Notes under the pieces: generated by a model
Told to the model about the DNA's origin: nothing
Seen by the model: the letters and a program-made list of their open reading frames with translations, nothing else
The model's database searches: none
Assembly (NCBI RefSeq): GCF_030848575.1
Contig: NZ_JAVDDX010000002.1
Span: 1 to 64,000, forward strand
Direction: 5' to 3'
Length of the DNA: 64,000 bases
DNA from: Haloarcula sp. H-GB4
GTDB taxonomy: Archaea; Halobacteriota; Halobacteria; Halobacteriales; Haloarculaceae
In this document: positions 7,022 through 15,543 of the stretch, piece after piece
Layout: each line of letters starts with the position of its first letter
Numbering within the stretch: position 1 is the first letter of the stretch
Made by a program: the position numbers and the translations under genes

Positions 7022-9510
7022 TCGCTATCTGCCTCCGCACCAGCCTTCGGAACGAACTGGCCGAAGTCGATGCTGTCCTCGTCAGCGCTCTCATCGGAAT
7101 CGTCCATCAACGCTGAGACAATATCCGGCGTTTCGCGGCTCTTGTAGGTGTTGAACAGTGGTTGGGCGTTGTCAAGCACCTGCTTGGTCTCCTCGACCAT
7201 TTCCGGCGGCGCGTCCGGTCTGGGTACCATCTCCTCTTTTTCCGGGTCGATATCGATCTTGACAGATTCCATCTCCCGGAGGTCCTCAAGTGACAGTTCG
7301 AGCTGGTCGTTGGCAATGAGCGTGAGAATGGTGTCGGGGTCGTTGATGAACGCTTGGATGGTCGCCGCGACCTGCGTGTAGGTGTTCAGCCCCTTCTCGA
7401 TGAGGTACGCGAGTACGACCTTGCGCTTGAACAGCTCCTCATCGAGTTTCTCCTGGGTCCAGCCGCGGTCGAACTTGATCTCTTCAAGTGTGTTCGAGTT
7501 CCCCATCTGGATGTACTCATCCGTCTCGGCTCGCCACTCGTACACGTCCCGGACGTTGATTTCGTCGTTCTCGGCGGAGTATTCGTTGATTTCAGTCAGG
7601 GACTTGTTTCGGCGAACCTTGTTGCCGTCGACCCGGGTCTGGGTCTGAATCGACACCAGATCCAGCGCCGTAAACAGCGTCTTCGAGACATTGATCGGTT
7701 CGGTGGTGAACCGCTTGATGACCTCGCCGACTGAGTCGGCGTGGAAGGTAGTGTAGGTGGTGTGCCCAGTCGACATGACCTGGAACAGCGTCCGGCCTTC
7801 CTCACCACGGATCTCACCCATGACGATGTAATCCGGACGCTGACGTAGCGCGGCCTCCAGCAGGTCGAACTCGTCGACATCACCCTTGTCGTCCTCACCG
7901 AAAGAGGGACGTGTGACGCTTGCCACCCAGTTCCGCTGTGGCAGTTCGACCTCGCGTGTGTCCTCGATGGAGACAATCTTGGAGTTTGATGGGATGAACA
8001 GCGAGACAGCGTTCAGGCTGGTCGTCTTCCCCGAGGCGGTACCGCCAGCGAAGATGAGGCTCTTGTTGTTCTCGATACAGAGCCAGAGGAACGCCATCTC
8101 GTCCAGCGAAAACGTGTTCCAGTTGATGAGATCGATCGGCGTAAAGGGGACATCCTTGAACTGCCGGATAGTGTAGTTTGTCCCGTGGTCGGACACCTCC
8201 CGACCCAGTGTCAACTGGGCACGTGACCCGTCCGGGAGCGTCGCATCGACCTGTGGCTGACGCTTCGAGATACCCTTCCCGGACCGCTGTGCGAGCTTCA
8301 CGACGAAGTCGTCGAGTTCCCCTTTGCCGTGTTCGACGTTCGAGATAATCTGCTCGTAGTCGGTGTGATAGACGAATACCCGAGAGTTATACCCGTCACA
8401 GGAAATGTCCTCTACGTTGATGTCGTGTTTGACGCCGTCGATGCGGGCGTAGCCAACGAAGTCCCGCTTGAGCATATACAGCAGCTTCTCAACCTGATAC
8501 TCGTTTAGCTTCGGGTCGTCGTCTTGGAGGATAGACGGTTCGGGACGTGTCGAAATGCCGGAGAGTTGTCCTGCAGTTTCACTTTGTGTTTCCTCGTCCA
8601 GTCCGAACAGTTCCTTGACCTGTCCGAGAACGCTCTCTTCGCCGCTACTGGATACTGAGCCGTTGTAGAGGTCGTATCGCGAGAGGAGTTGTTCGGCCTC
8701 CCGCTGGATAACCTGTGCCCGGTCAGCGTCAGTCCCCTGAACGATCACGTCGTCCTCAGAATACTTGATTGCGGTCTTGAGTTTGCCCGAGAGAAACTCC
8801 CGAAGGTCGATCTCGATATCTGTGAGATACGGCTCAATGACGTAGTATTTCTTCTCGTTCTCTTTCCGTGAATGGAAGATGATAACGCAGGCGTATGGCT
8901 TGTTGACCCAGTACCGCTCCAGTTCGTTGAAATGAGATTTCTTCGACTGGGGAACGGCTTTTTCCAGATCGTAGCGGTTGACGACGGTTGTGTGGCCATC
9001 CCGTGTCGAGAAGAACTCGTCTTCGTCCAGCTCCGGGTTCACGTCGACGGTGTTTTGATCGACGTACTCGTGCAGTTCACTGGCGATATCTTCGGCGGCA
9101 GACAGCTTGTTTTCCGTGTGTTCGGGGTCGAAGTTCAGGTACTCGCTTGCATCAAACGGGATGACTTCACCGTCACTGTCACGGGGGAGACTACCGTCCT
9201 TATAATAGTACTCCTGTTTGAAATGCTCCCACGTGTAGATGTCTTTCGCGACTGGTGTCGTGGTTGGGTCGAGATACGCTTCGAACGGCGCTTGCAGTGT
9301 TTTACCCGCACTCGCCGCGTCTTCGAGTCGCTGACTGAGTTCTCTCGGCTCGAATCCGAGGTACACACTTCGGTCGAACCGCCCCCCATCGTGTACCTCT
9401 CGCCGGAGATCGTCCCATGTGTATTCGCCGACCCGTACAGGCTCGTCAGTCAGGGCCCCCCCACTGTTGACCTGCTCTGACTCACCTCCCCCAGTATCAT
9501 CGATAGCCAT
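7018..9510 (-). CDS. pilB: Type II/IV secretion system (pilus assembly) ATPase
   Basis: 830 residues. The C-terminal half is a VirB11/GspE-type hexameric ATPase: Walker A GGTASGKTTS near residue 490, Asp box region SIEDTREVELP, Walker B-like PDYIVMGEIRGEEGR, and His box STGHTTYTTFHADS. The long haloarchaeal N-terminal part contains a tandem repeat of a roughly 60-residue unit (YTWDDLRREV... and YTWEHFKQEY..., both running into a FEP/FDP and LE/LSAAED segment). The acidic C-terminal tail is haloarchaeal. It is the first gene of a seven-gene operon and powers assembly of the pilin-like proteins encoded downstream. The intergenic region before it (9511-9647) should hold the promoter. Confidence 0.93.
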   Translation of the reverse strand: MAIDDTGGGESEQVNSGGALTDEPVRVGEYTWDDLRREVHDGGRFDRSVYLGFEPRELSQRLEDAASAGKTLQAPFEAYLDPTTTPVAKDIYTWEHFKQEYYYKDGSLPRDSDGEVIPFDASEYLNFDPEHTENKLSAAEDIASELHEYVDQNTVDVNPELDEDEFFSTRDGHTTVVNRYDLEKAVPQSKKSHFNELERYWVNKPYACVIIFHSRKENEKKYYVIEPYLTDIEIDLREFLSGKLKTAIKYSEDDVIVQGTDADRAQVIQREAEQLLSRYDLYNGSVSSSGEESVLGQVKELFGLDEETQSETAGQLSGISTRPEPSILQDDDPKLNEYQVEKLLYMLKRDFVGYARIDGVKHDINVEDISCDGYNSRVFVYHTDYEQIISNVEHGKGELDDFVVKLAQRSGKGISKRQPQVDATLPDGSRAQLTLGREVSDHGTNYTIRQFKDVPFTPIDLINWNTFSLDEMAFLWLCIENNKSLIFAGGTASGKTTSLNAVSLFIPSNSKIVSIEDTREVELPQRNWVASVTRPSFGEDDKGDVDEFDLLEAALRQRPDYIVMGEIRGEEGRTLFQVMSTGHTTYTTFHADSVGEVIKRFTTEPINVSKTLFTALDLVSIQTQTRVDGNKVRRNKSLTEINEYSAENDEINVRDVYEWRAETDEYIQMGNSNTLEEIKFDRGWTQEKLDEELFKRKVVLAYLIEKGLNTYTQVAATIQAFINDPDTILTLIANDQLELSLEDLREMESVKIDIDPEKEEMVPRPDAPPEMVEETKQVLDNAQPLFNTYKSRETPDIVSALMDDSDESADEDSIDFGQFVPKAGAEADSE

Positions 9511-9647
9511 TGTTATTCATCTCCCGTTAGGCAGGAAAAAAGTTTATCCCCGCTAACTGTCGCTGAAAAAGAGTTTCCGGCTGTTCGTATCACGGTCTCC
9601 TTACGGTAGTAAGTGGACCATACTGAATGTTTCGCCGACCCTAATTG

Positions 9648-10793
9648 TCAATCAAGGAACGACTCAATCCGAGCCATCGCCTCTTTGAGATCGTCGAGAC
9701 CCGTGGCGTAGGACACTCGCAGGTGGCCTGACCCACCCTCACCGAATGCGGTTCCGGGGACTACCGCGACCCGTTTTTCCTGAAGCAAACTCTCGGCGAA
9801 CTCACCGGCATCGTCCCAGGGGCATTCCGGGAACGCGTAGAACGCTCCGGCCGCTGGGAAGCAGTCAAGTCCCATCTCTTCGAAGCGCGTGAGGACGTAC
9901 TTCCGTCGGCGGTCGTACTGCGCGGCCATCTCCGTGACCTCGGCGCGGCAGTTGTCGAGCGCCTCGATAGCGGCGTGCTGGGCTGTCGTCGGGGCCGAGA
10001 GCATCGAATACTGATGGATTCGGTTCATCGCCTCAATGGCCTTCGGCGGGGCCATCGCGTACCCCAGTCTGAACCCTGTCATCGCGAACGCCTTCGAGAA
10101 GCCATTGAACACGACGGTCCGCTCACGCATCCCAGGGAGGGTAGCGATAGACGTGTGATCGTGTTCATACGTGAGGTCGGCGTAGATCTCGTCGGCGAAC
10201 ACGAGGAGATCGTTTTCGCGGCAAAAGGCCGCAACATCCGCCATCTCCTCGGCTGTCATCGTCGCTCCGGTCGGGTTGTTCGGGAAACAGTACACGAGCG
10301 CGTCAGCCTCCGCCGCACCGGACGATTCCAGCACTTCTCGGGTGAGCTTGAACTCGTCCTCTGCGCGTGTCGGAACGTCGATAACGTCGATGCCGGCGAA
10401 CGTCGCACCAGGGACATACGAGACGTAGCAGGGCTGGGCGATAGCGATTGAGTCGCCGGGGTTTAGCAGTGCCCGAAACGCGAGATCCAAACCCTCGCTC
10501 GCACCCGCCGTGACGAGGATTTCCTCATCAGGGTCGTACTGCAGGTTGTGCGTCGCCGCTTCGTAGTCCGCGATGCGTTCTCGGAGCTCCCGTTTCCCGC
10601 GGTTGGCGGTGTAGGAGGTCTGGCCGCGTTCAAGCGACGCGATAGCGGCTTCACGAGCCGACCACGGGGCCGAGAAATCCGGTTCGCCGACCCCGAGAGA
10701 GATGATGTCGTCCATCTCCTCGGCCAGTTCAAAGAACCGTCGGATGCCCGAGGGCGGCACGCTGTCGACTCTGTCTGCTGGCTCGAACGTCAT
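9648..10793 (-). CDS. aspB3: PLP-dependent aminotransferase (class I/II, AspB type)
   Basis: 381 residues, usual length for fold-type I aminotransferases. Visible motifs: LGVGEPDFSAP near the N-terminus, NNPTGA, DEIYADLTYE, and the PLP-binding lysine in NGFSKAFAMTGFRLGYA. It transfers amino groups between amino acids and 2-oxoacids in the cytoplasm. It follows the Lrp gene with an ATGA overlap. In Halobacterium, LrpA1 and the aminotransferase AspB3 form such an operon and LrpA1 regulates it; I assign the symbol from this arrangement, not from an alignment. Substrate (aspartate or aromatic/other) cannot be fixed from sequence. Confidence 0.85.
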   Translation of the reverse strand: MTFEPADRVDSVPPSGIRRFFELAEEMDDIISLGVGEPDFSAPWSAREAAIASLERGQTSYTANRGKRELRERIADYEAATHNLQYDPDEEILVTAGASEGLDLAFRALLNPGDSIAIAQPCYVSYVPGATFAGIDVIDVPTRAEDEFKLTREVLESSGAAEADALVYCFPNNPTGATMTAEEMADVAAFCRENDLLVFADEIYADLTYEHDHTSIATLPGMRERTVVFNGFSKAFAMTGFRLGYAMAPPKAIEAMNRIHQYSMLSAPTTAQHAAIEALDNCRAEVTEMAAQYDRRRKYVLTRFEEMGLDCFPAAGAFYAFPECPWDDAGEFAESLLQEKRVAVVPGTAFGEGGSGHLRVSYATGLDDLKEAMARIESFLD

Positions 10794-11284
10794 GGTGAGA
10801 CAGACAGCCGGTCGTCGTCGTCGTGATCGTCAAACTCCATCCCCTGCTCCTTGTACGACTCCATGATATAGTGGGTTACCGTCTGCGTAATCTCGGGGAT
10901 CGGCGCGATTTTGTCGCTGATGAAATGCGACACTTCGCGCATCGAATCGCCCTCAACCTCCAGGTCGAAGTCGTAGTCACCGCTGACGAGGCGCAGCGAA
11001 GTCACTTCCGGGAACTTCGCGATCCGGTCAGAGATATCGTCGTAGCTGGTTTCACGATCCAGCGTGACGTTAAGTTCGACAGTTGCACGAACGCGTTCCT
11101 CGTCGCTCTCGACCGCGTTCCAGTCGACGACTGCTTGGTAGCCGCGAATGATACCTGCCTCCTCGAATTCGTCAATGGTCTCGGCTACCTCGCTCTCGGA
11201 GTAATCGGTCAACCGAGCGATGTCCTCGGTCGTGTAGCGAGCGTTCTCTCGTAGCAGGTCGAGTATCTCGCGGCGACTGCTCAT
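10790..11284 (-). CDS. lrpA1: Lrp/AsnC family regulator (LrpA1-like)
   Basis: 164 residues from the ATG at 11284 (MSSRREILDLLRENARYTTEDIARL). An N-terminal winged helix (residues 1-60, with TDYSESEVAETIDEFEEAGIIRGYQAVVDW) is followed by an alpha/beta RAM ligand-binding domain with VTSLRLVSGDYDFDLEVEGDSMREV. Such proteins form octamers and sense amino acids. The stop overlaps the aminotransferase start, so both are on one message, which fits autoregulation and control of the partner gene. A nine-codon upstream extension exists but is not family-like. Confidence 0.88.
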   Translation of the reverse strand: MSSRREILDLLRENARYTTEDIARLTDYSESEVAETIDEFEEAGIIRGYQAVVDWNAVESDEERVRATVELNVTLDRETSYDDISDRIAKFPEVTSLRLVSGDYDFDLEVEGDSMREVSHFISDKIAPIPEITQTVTHYIMESYKEQGMEFDDHDDDDRLSVSP

Positions 11285-11401
11285 ACAGTGCCAGCGGAGT
11301 GACGCGGACAAAAGCCTTGCTCAATAATGAGAGGAAGTCACATCATTCGAGTGGAAATGCACCAGACAGTTTTAGTATCTCTGCCGGTTAGGTGTCGATT
11401 A

Positions 11402-11734
11402 ATGTTCGAAGAGGGTGGTCAACGGGCTGATTCTGACACAGGATGGGCGCATGTCGCGAACCACGACAAGGCGGCAACAGTTATCGACACGATACTCCGC
11501 CTCGATGTGGACGAGACGTATACGAAAACGGCCCTGAGCGAGGCTGCCGGCGTGCCGCTGAAGACGCTATATCTTGATGGGACGCTTGAAGAGCTGGTGA
11601 CAGTGGGGCTGCTAGAAAAACACGAAGCGGAGGGAGAAGAGACGCTGTTCTCCGTCGATGACGGGAGTGCAGCGTTCGAGGCAGCGAAAGCCTTCGATAC
11701 CGCGGCAGCGACATCCAGCGACGTGGACAGTTGA
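11402..11734 (+). CDS. Small winged helix DNA-binding protein
   Basis: 110 residues from ATG at 11402 (MFEEGGQRADSDTGWAHVANHDKAA). A single helix-turn-helix domain spans about residues 25-80 (IDTILRLDVDETYTKTALSEAAGVPLKTLYLDGTLEELVTVGLLEK), followed by a short acidic/Ala-rich tail. It resembles haloarchaeal winged-helix repressor-like proteins of unknown target. It is transcribed away from lrpA1; the region between (11285-11401) must hold both promoters. Upstream in-frame codons (from 11327) lack family character and were not used. Confidence 0.7.
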   Translation: MFEEGGQRADSDTGWAHVANHDKAATVIDTILRLDVDETYTKTALSEAAGVPLKTLYLDGTLEELVTVGLLEKHEAEGEETLFSVDDGSAAFEAAKAFDTAAATSSDVDS

Positions 11735-11761
11735 GCGAAAAGCGACGATCACAGAAGTCAG

Positions 11762-11848
11762 CCTATAGTAACAATTGATACGATGTACGCACCAATCGCA
11801 CTGCAATCGTGCGATCGGGTGTGCATTACCTTTCAATGGCTACTATAG
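11762..11848. repeat. 87-bp imperfect palindrome, MITE-like
   Basis: The outer arms are CTATAGTAACAATTGA (about 11763-11778) and, inverted, CTATAGTAGCCATTGA (11833-11848), matching except for a 3-base core. The symmetry continues inward: GCACC-AATCGCAC against GCACACCCGATCGCAC, with a small central loop. The whole gap between the winged helix gene and the thioredoxin-like gene is therefore mostly one palindrome. It has no coding capacity. A non-autonomous transposable element remnant is the best guess; a bidirectional terminator is the alternative. Confidence 0.55.
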
Positions 11849-11889
11849 CGTCCGTGGACTTTTAGCGGCGACAGTCGTAGCGGAAGGCG

Positions 11890-12480
11890 ATGGTTTCACT
11901 CGATTCGGAGTCCGACGTGCTCGGACGTGGGGACGAAGCACCGACGTTCGAACTGCCAGGAGCGGACGGGGCAACATACTCACTGTCGGATTTCGTGGAC
12001 AAAGACGCACTACTGGCCGTGTTTACGTGCAACCACTGTCCATACGCGAAAGCGAAGATTGGTGAGCTAAACCGCCTCGCGACGGAATACGACGACCTTG
12101 CTGTCGTCGGGATCAATGCTAACGACCCCGAGGAGTACCCCGACGACTCCTTCGAGCGGATGCAGGAACTCGTCGAACGCGGGGAAATACAGTACGACGC
12201 GTATCTATTCGATGAGTCTCAGGGCGTCGCAGCCGCGTACGGCGCCCGCTGTACCCCCGACCCGTTCCTGTTCCAGAACGACAGTGGGACGTTCAAACTG
12301 GCGTACCACGGTCGCCTCGACGACGCACCGAACCCGGACGACGAACCAAGCGAGCGGGAGATGGCCACCCACGTCGAAACGTTGCTCGATGGCGACCAGA
12401 TTACGGCGGCTGAGAAACCGTCCAGAGGGTGCTCGATAAAATGGAAGCCCGGTAACGAACCGGCCTACTGGAATGTCTGA
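11890..12480 (+). CDS. Thioredoxin-like / AhpC-TSA family protein
   Basis: 196 residues with a thioredoxin fold: EAPTFELPGADGATYSLSDF, then FTCNHCPYAKAKIGEL with a CNHC redox motif near residues 50-53, AVVGINANDPEEYPDDS, and a cis-Pro-type region (ARCTPDPFLF). This matches the soluble thioredoxin family protein related to ResA/AhpC found widely in bacteria and haloarchaea, with predicted thiol-disulfide exchange or peroxide reduction in the cytoplasm (no signal peptide seen). Ends with the family tail RGCSIKWKPGNEP. It starts shortly after the palindrome and appears monocistronic. Confidence 0.85.
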   Translation: MVSLDSESDVLGRGDEAPTFELPGADGATYSLSDFVDKDALLAVFTCNHCPYAKAKIGELNRLATEYDDLAVVGINANDPEEYPDDSFERMQELVERGEIQYDAYLFDESQGVAAAYGARCTPDPFLFQNDSGTFKLAYHGRLDDAPNPDDEPSEREMATHVETLLDGDQITAAEKPSRGCSIKWKPGNEPAYWNV

Positions 12481-13023
12481 TTAGGACGGCCCGGCGTGAG
12501 CAAGGGCCACGAGACGAGTGCGTTGTCCAGAGTGAACGTGGCCATACGCAGACGTGTTCCGAATGAGGATGATCTATTTGCGAGTGCCTTCATAGTAGTC
12601 AAACACTCGTCACCAGAGCCAGTAGAGAAGTCTAAAATGTAGTTGTTCTAGCGACGTATCGTAAAAACGGTTCCCGGCGAGCGGTCGACTGAAACCACGC
12701 TCTGACTATCCGGGCTGCTACACCCGATGTTAGATTTCGTCCAGCGATTCGAACCCGCTCCAGCATTCACAGTCGAGGTCGTCGATAGACGTGACTTCGT
12801 CCGGGAGCGAACTTATCGGCATTCCGTCGTCAAACTCATCACACTCCTCTATGTGAATAGAAAAGTCGCTACTCGACATGATTGGCATAGTCGATATTAC
12901 GGCGTAGCATCGCAAAAATCCTCGGACTTGGGCCGGTCTGGAATGTGCACTAGAGGCTATGTACGGAGAGAGCCGAGACAGACACTGTCTCATGTTCAAG
13001 CAGTACTTATCAAAGGTTACCGT
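12481..13023. other. Intergenic region with one possible small gene
   Basis: About 540 bases between the thioredoxin-like gene and the DUF7504-like gene. GC drops compared with the flanks. The only coding candidate is the minus-strand acidic frame at 12730-12879. In 12481-12729 I see no gene, tRNA or repeat. Confidence 0.5.
12730..12879 (-). CDS. Possible small acidic protein
   Basis: A 49-residue frame starting MSSSDFSIHIEECDEFDDGMP, very acidic, with Cys at positions near 13, 37 and 39 (DLDCECWSG). Acidic composition is what haloarchaeal proteins show, and it is unusual for chance frames, so I keep it. The alternative start MPIMSSS adds three codons; a longer upstream frame is not acidic. 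No family recognised. The Cys pattern could bind metal, but three cysteines are not enough to claim it. Confidence 0.4.
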   Translation of the reverse strand: MSSSDFSIHIEECDEFDDGMPISSLPDEVTSIDDLDCECWSGFESLDEI

Positions 13024-14121
13024 ATGTCAAGGGAACGCTTATTTGTTGATGGCTTTATGGTTCCAGATACGATACAGTACGCAATGAACTCCGGGAGTGG
13101 GACAGTGGACCAGCCTCTGGAAGAGGCTACGTCCGTATTAGTGCTGGCACGCGATTCAAGCGACGCCGAACGAGAGGGGTGTGCCGGGTTCCTGGCTGAG
13201 CAGGAGGTCAGTAACTCGAAGGCAATCTGTGTCACGGTGTCTGAATCCCCAGATTCGCGCCTCTCGCTGTGGCAACAGCACCTCGACGACGAGATGCCCG
13301 AAGAGGCGATCATCGTCGACGCCGGCAGCGAGTTACCGGCGACCTCACAGGCAGCAGCGTCTGGCGCATTTCCCTCATTGACGCTTGATACCCTTCCTGC
13401 GACAGTGGCGCCGATAGACATCAGCACGACCGTCTCCCGCCATCTCGGTCGGCTGGAACAGGCAGATACGCCGCTGCTTCTGTGCTTGCATTCTCTTACT
13501 GGGCTGCTTGAGTCCTGGGAGCGTGACCGCGTCATCGCGCTGGTGACAGCATTGAACCGGCAATGTGCCGAGATAGACGTCTCGAGCCACCACCACATGG
13601 ACCCGGAGGCCCATACCGAAGAGACAGTCGAGATGTTTCGGCCGCTGTATGATGTCGTGTACGAGTATCTCCCGGACCACGGCTGGACCGTCACGGCGTC
13701 GCAAGACGCAGAGGAGACGCCGACGTTTCGGGATACCGTCACCCCACCCGGCGGCGTGAAGAAGGGCGACCCGGAGGAGCCAGAAACGATTCCGATACCG
13801 TACTCGTTTGATCAGGTCTTGGAACTGATCTCCGCTGCGCGGCGACGAAGTCTCCTGTATCACCTGAAAGACCGGTCAGACGCCGAGGTCCCGCTGGACG
13901 ACCTCGTCGACCGCATCTACGAGCGTGAGAAGGCTATCCCAGCCAGAACGACGCCGAAGTCACGTGACGAAGTGGGGGTGTCGCTGGCACACAATCACCT
14001 TCCGCGTCTGGACGATCTGGGGATTCTCTCGTACGAGACAGCAGACAATAGTGTTGAGTACTACGCCAATCCTGCGCTGGAATCCGTAATTCAGTACGTC
14101 GAACGCCTCGAACTCGGCTAG
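13024..14121 (+). CDS. DUF7504/DUF7344-type haloarchaeal protein
   Basis: 365 residues from ATG at 13024 (MSRERLFVDGF); starts at 13057 or 13084 are also possible, and the longer open frame upstream does not look coding. The N-terminal two-thirds resemble the RecA/KaiC-like domain without a Walker A found in haloarchaeal DUF7504 proteins (SVLVLARDSSDAEREGCAGFL, then LLCLHSLTGLLESWERDRVIALVTALNRQC). The C-terminal part (about residues 255-360) is a winged-helix-like module of the DUF7344 type (QVLELISAARRRSLLYHL ... NHLPRLDDLGILSYE). A signalling or transcription role is likely but unproven. Family numbers are from memory. Confidence 0.75.
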   Translation: MSRERLFVDGFMVPDTIQYAMNSGSGTVDQPLEEATSVLVLARDSSDAEREGCAGFLAEQEVSNSKAICVTVSESPDSRLSLWQQHLDDEMPEEAIIVDAGSELPATSQAAASGAFPSLTLDTLPATVAPIDISTTVSRHLGRLEQADTPLLLCLHSLTGLLESWERDRVIALVTALNRQCAEIDVSSHHHMDPEAHTEETVEMFRPLYDVVYEYLPDHGWTVTASQDAEETPTFRDTVTPPGGVKKGDPEEPETIPIPYSFDQVLELISAARRRSLLYHLKDRSDAEVPLDDLVDRIYEREKAIPARTTPKSRDEVGVSLAHNHLPRLDDLGILSYETADNSVEYYANPALESVIQYVERLELG

Positions 14122-14171
14122 TTCCGGTCCGGACCCACTCGTTTATGTTGCCGCTACCGGCATAGCCTGAT

Positions 14172-14840
14172 ATGGACGAAACCCCGCTCCCGAGAGTGAC
14201 AGAGCAGTTCGCCCGTACACTGACGCCAACCAGCGATGCAATCATAGATGAGATGGACGCCAAAGCCGACCGAGAAGGATTTCCGACAGTCGGTCCCGCA
14301 GTCGGCGGGTGGCTCCGCCTCGTCGCCCGGATGGTCGACGCCGACCGCGTCTTCGAGTTTGGCTCCGGCTTCGGCTACTCTGCGTACTGGATGGCCCCTG
14401 CCGTCTCCGACGATGGACAGATTGTTCTGACCGAGATCGACGCCGACGAACTCGAAGAAGCCCGCGAGTTCCTCGACCGCGGCGGGTTCGCCGCACGGGC
14501 CACATTCGAGCACGGTGACGCAATCGAAACCGTCGAGAACTACGACGGCCCGTTCGACGTGGTGCTCATCGACAACGAGAAACACCGTTACGTGGAGGCC
14601 TTTGAGGCAGTCCGGGCGAAAGTACCGGTCGGTGGGGCCGTGATCGCTGACAACATGATCGAGGCCGGGCCGCTGGAGTTCGAGGCGGTACAGGCGTTGC
14701 TGGCTGGCGAGGACATCGACGCCAACGAAACAAGTCGCGGTATCGCTGCGTATCTCGAACGCGTCGGCGACGACCCGGCGTTCGAGACAGGACTGTTACC
14801 GCTCGGTGAGGGCGTTGCTGTGAGCGTCCGTGTGGAGTGA
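14172..14840 (+). CDS. O-methyltransferase family 3 protein
   Basis: 222 residues with the class I SAM-dependent fold of the COMT/CCoAMT type: motif I VFEFGSGFGYSAYWMA near residue 58, acidic ribose-binding EID at about 98, VLIDNEKHRYVEAFEAV, and GGAVIADNM. These enzymes methylate hydroxyl groups of small molecules; the substrate here is unknown. The N-terminal helix region (RVTEQFARTLTPTSDAIIDEM) is typical. Free-standing between the DUF7504-like gene and cheC, 50 bases after the former. Confidence 0.85.
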   Translation: MDETPLPRVTEQFARTLTPTSDAIIDEMDAKADREGFPTVGPAVGGWLRLVARMVDADRVFEFGSGFGYSAYWMAPAVSDDGQIVLTEIDADELEEAREFLDRGGFAARATFEHGDAIETVENYDGPFDVVLIDNEKHRYVEAFEAVRAKVPVGGAVIADNMIEAGPLEFEAVQALLAGEDIDANETSRGIAAYLERVGDDPAFETGLLPLGEGVAVSVRVE

Positions 14841-14940
14841 GCAAGCGGTATCGACACGCTCCGATTCTCGCTGACGAAAATGCGGGTGCATAGCTTATGT
14901 ATGAGGGCACACAACTCAGCGGCAACGCTGGTCCTAACGA

Positions 14941-15543
14941 ATGAGTCTGATGATAGATATTCGGAAGCTCGGGTTGTTCAATCAGATGGCTAAAGAAGGC
15001 GGTAACACCGTTGCGAACCACCTTAGCCAGATGACTGGGATGGAGACAGAGATGGAGATCACGAAGATCAACTTCATCGATATCCCGGATATCAAAACAC
15101 ACGTCGGCGACGAGAAACAGATCGGTATCAGTATCGAAATGGTCGAAAAGCCCCACGGGCACATCCTGTTCCTGTTCAACGCCGCCAGTGCGAAGGACCT
15201 CGCCACCGGGATGATCGGCGACATGGGTGAGACAGACCCCAACGCGAGCGGCTTCACCGACATGGAACGCTCGGCGATTCAGGAGATCGGCAACATCATG
15301 ACCAGCGGCTTCATCGACGGCTGGGCGAACGTCCTCGATACCACCATCGACATCTCAACGCCGAACTTCACGTTCGGCCCGGGGAGTGGGATGGTGGACC
15401 AGCTCGTCGGCGACCGAGAGAACGAGATGGCGCTGATGTTCGACTCCCGTGTCCACGCACTGGAATCCGACATCAACGTGAAGGTGTACACATTTCCGGA
15501 ACTCGAAGAGCTGGTCGACCTGATGCAGGAAATCGAAGTGTAA
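14941..15543 (+). CDS. cheC: CheC-family chemotaxis protein
   Basis: 200 residues. The second half holds the CheC signature MERSAIQEIGNIMTSGFIDGWANVL (residues ~103-127), with the acidic/Asn pair used for CheY-P dephosphorylation; the matching motif in the first half is degenerate (GLFNQMAKEGGNTVANHL). CheC proteins adjust chemotactic signal decay and in archaea act near the archaellum switch. No other che gene lies nearby, so it is an orphan paralogue. An AT-rich leader of about 100 bases precedes it. Confidence 0.87.
   Translation: MSLMIDIRKLGLFNQMAKEGGNTVANHLSQMTGMETEMEITKINFIDIPDIKTHVGDEKQIGISIEMVEKPHGHILFLFNAASAKDLATGMIGDMGETDPNASGFTDMERSAIQEIGNIMTSGFIDGWANVLDTTIDISTPNFTFGPGSGMVDQLVGDRENEMALMFDSRVHALESDINVKVYTFPELEELVDLMQEIEV

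Noticed and set aside
12727-13023. N-terminal extension of the DUF7504-like gene
   Set aside because: The 99 extra residues include basic low-quality sequence with no family look; it also overlaps the acidic minus-strand frame.
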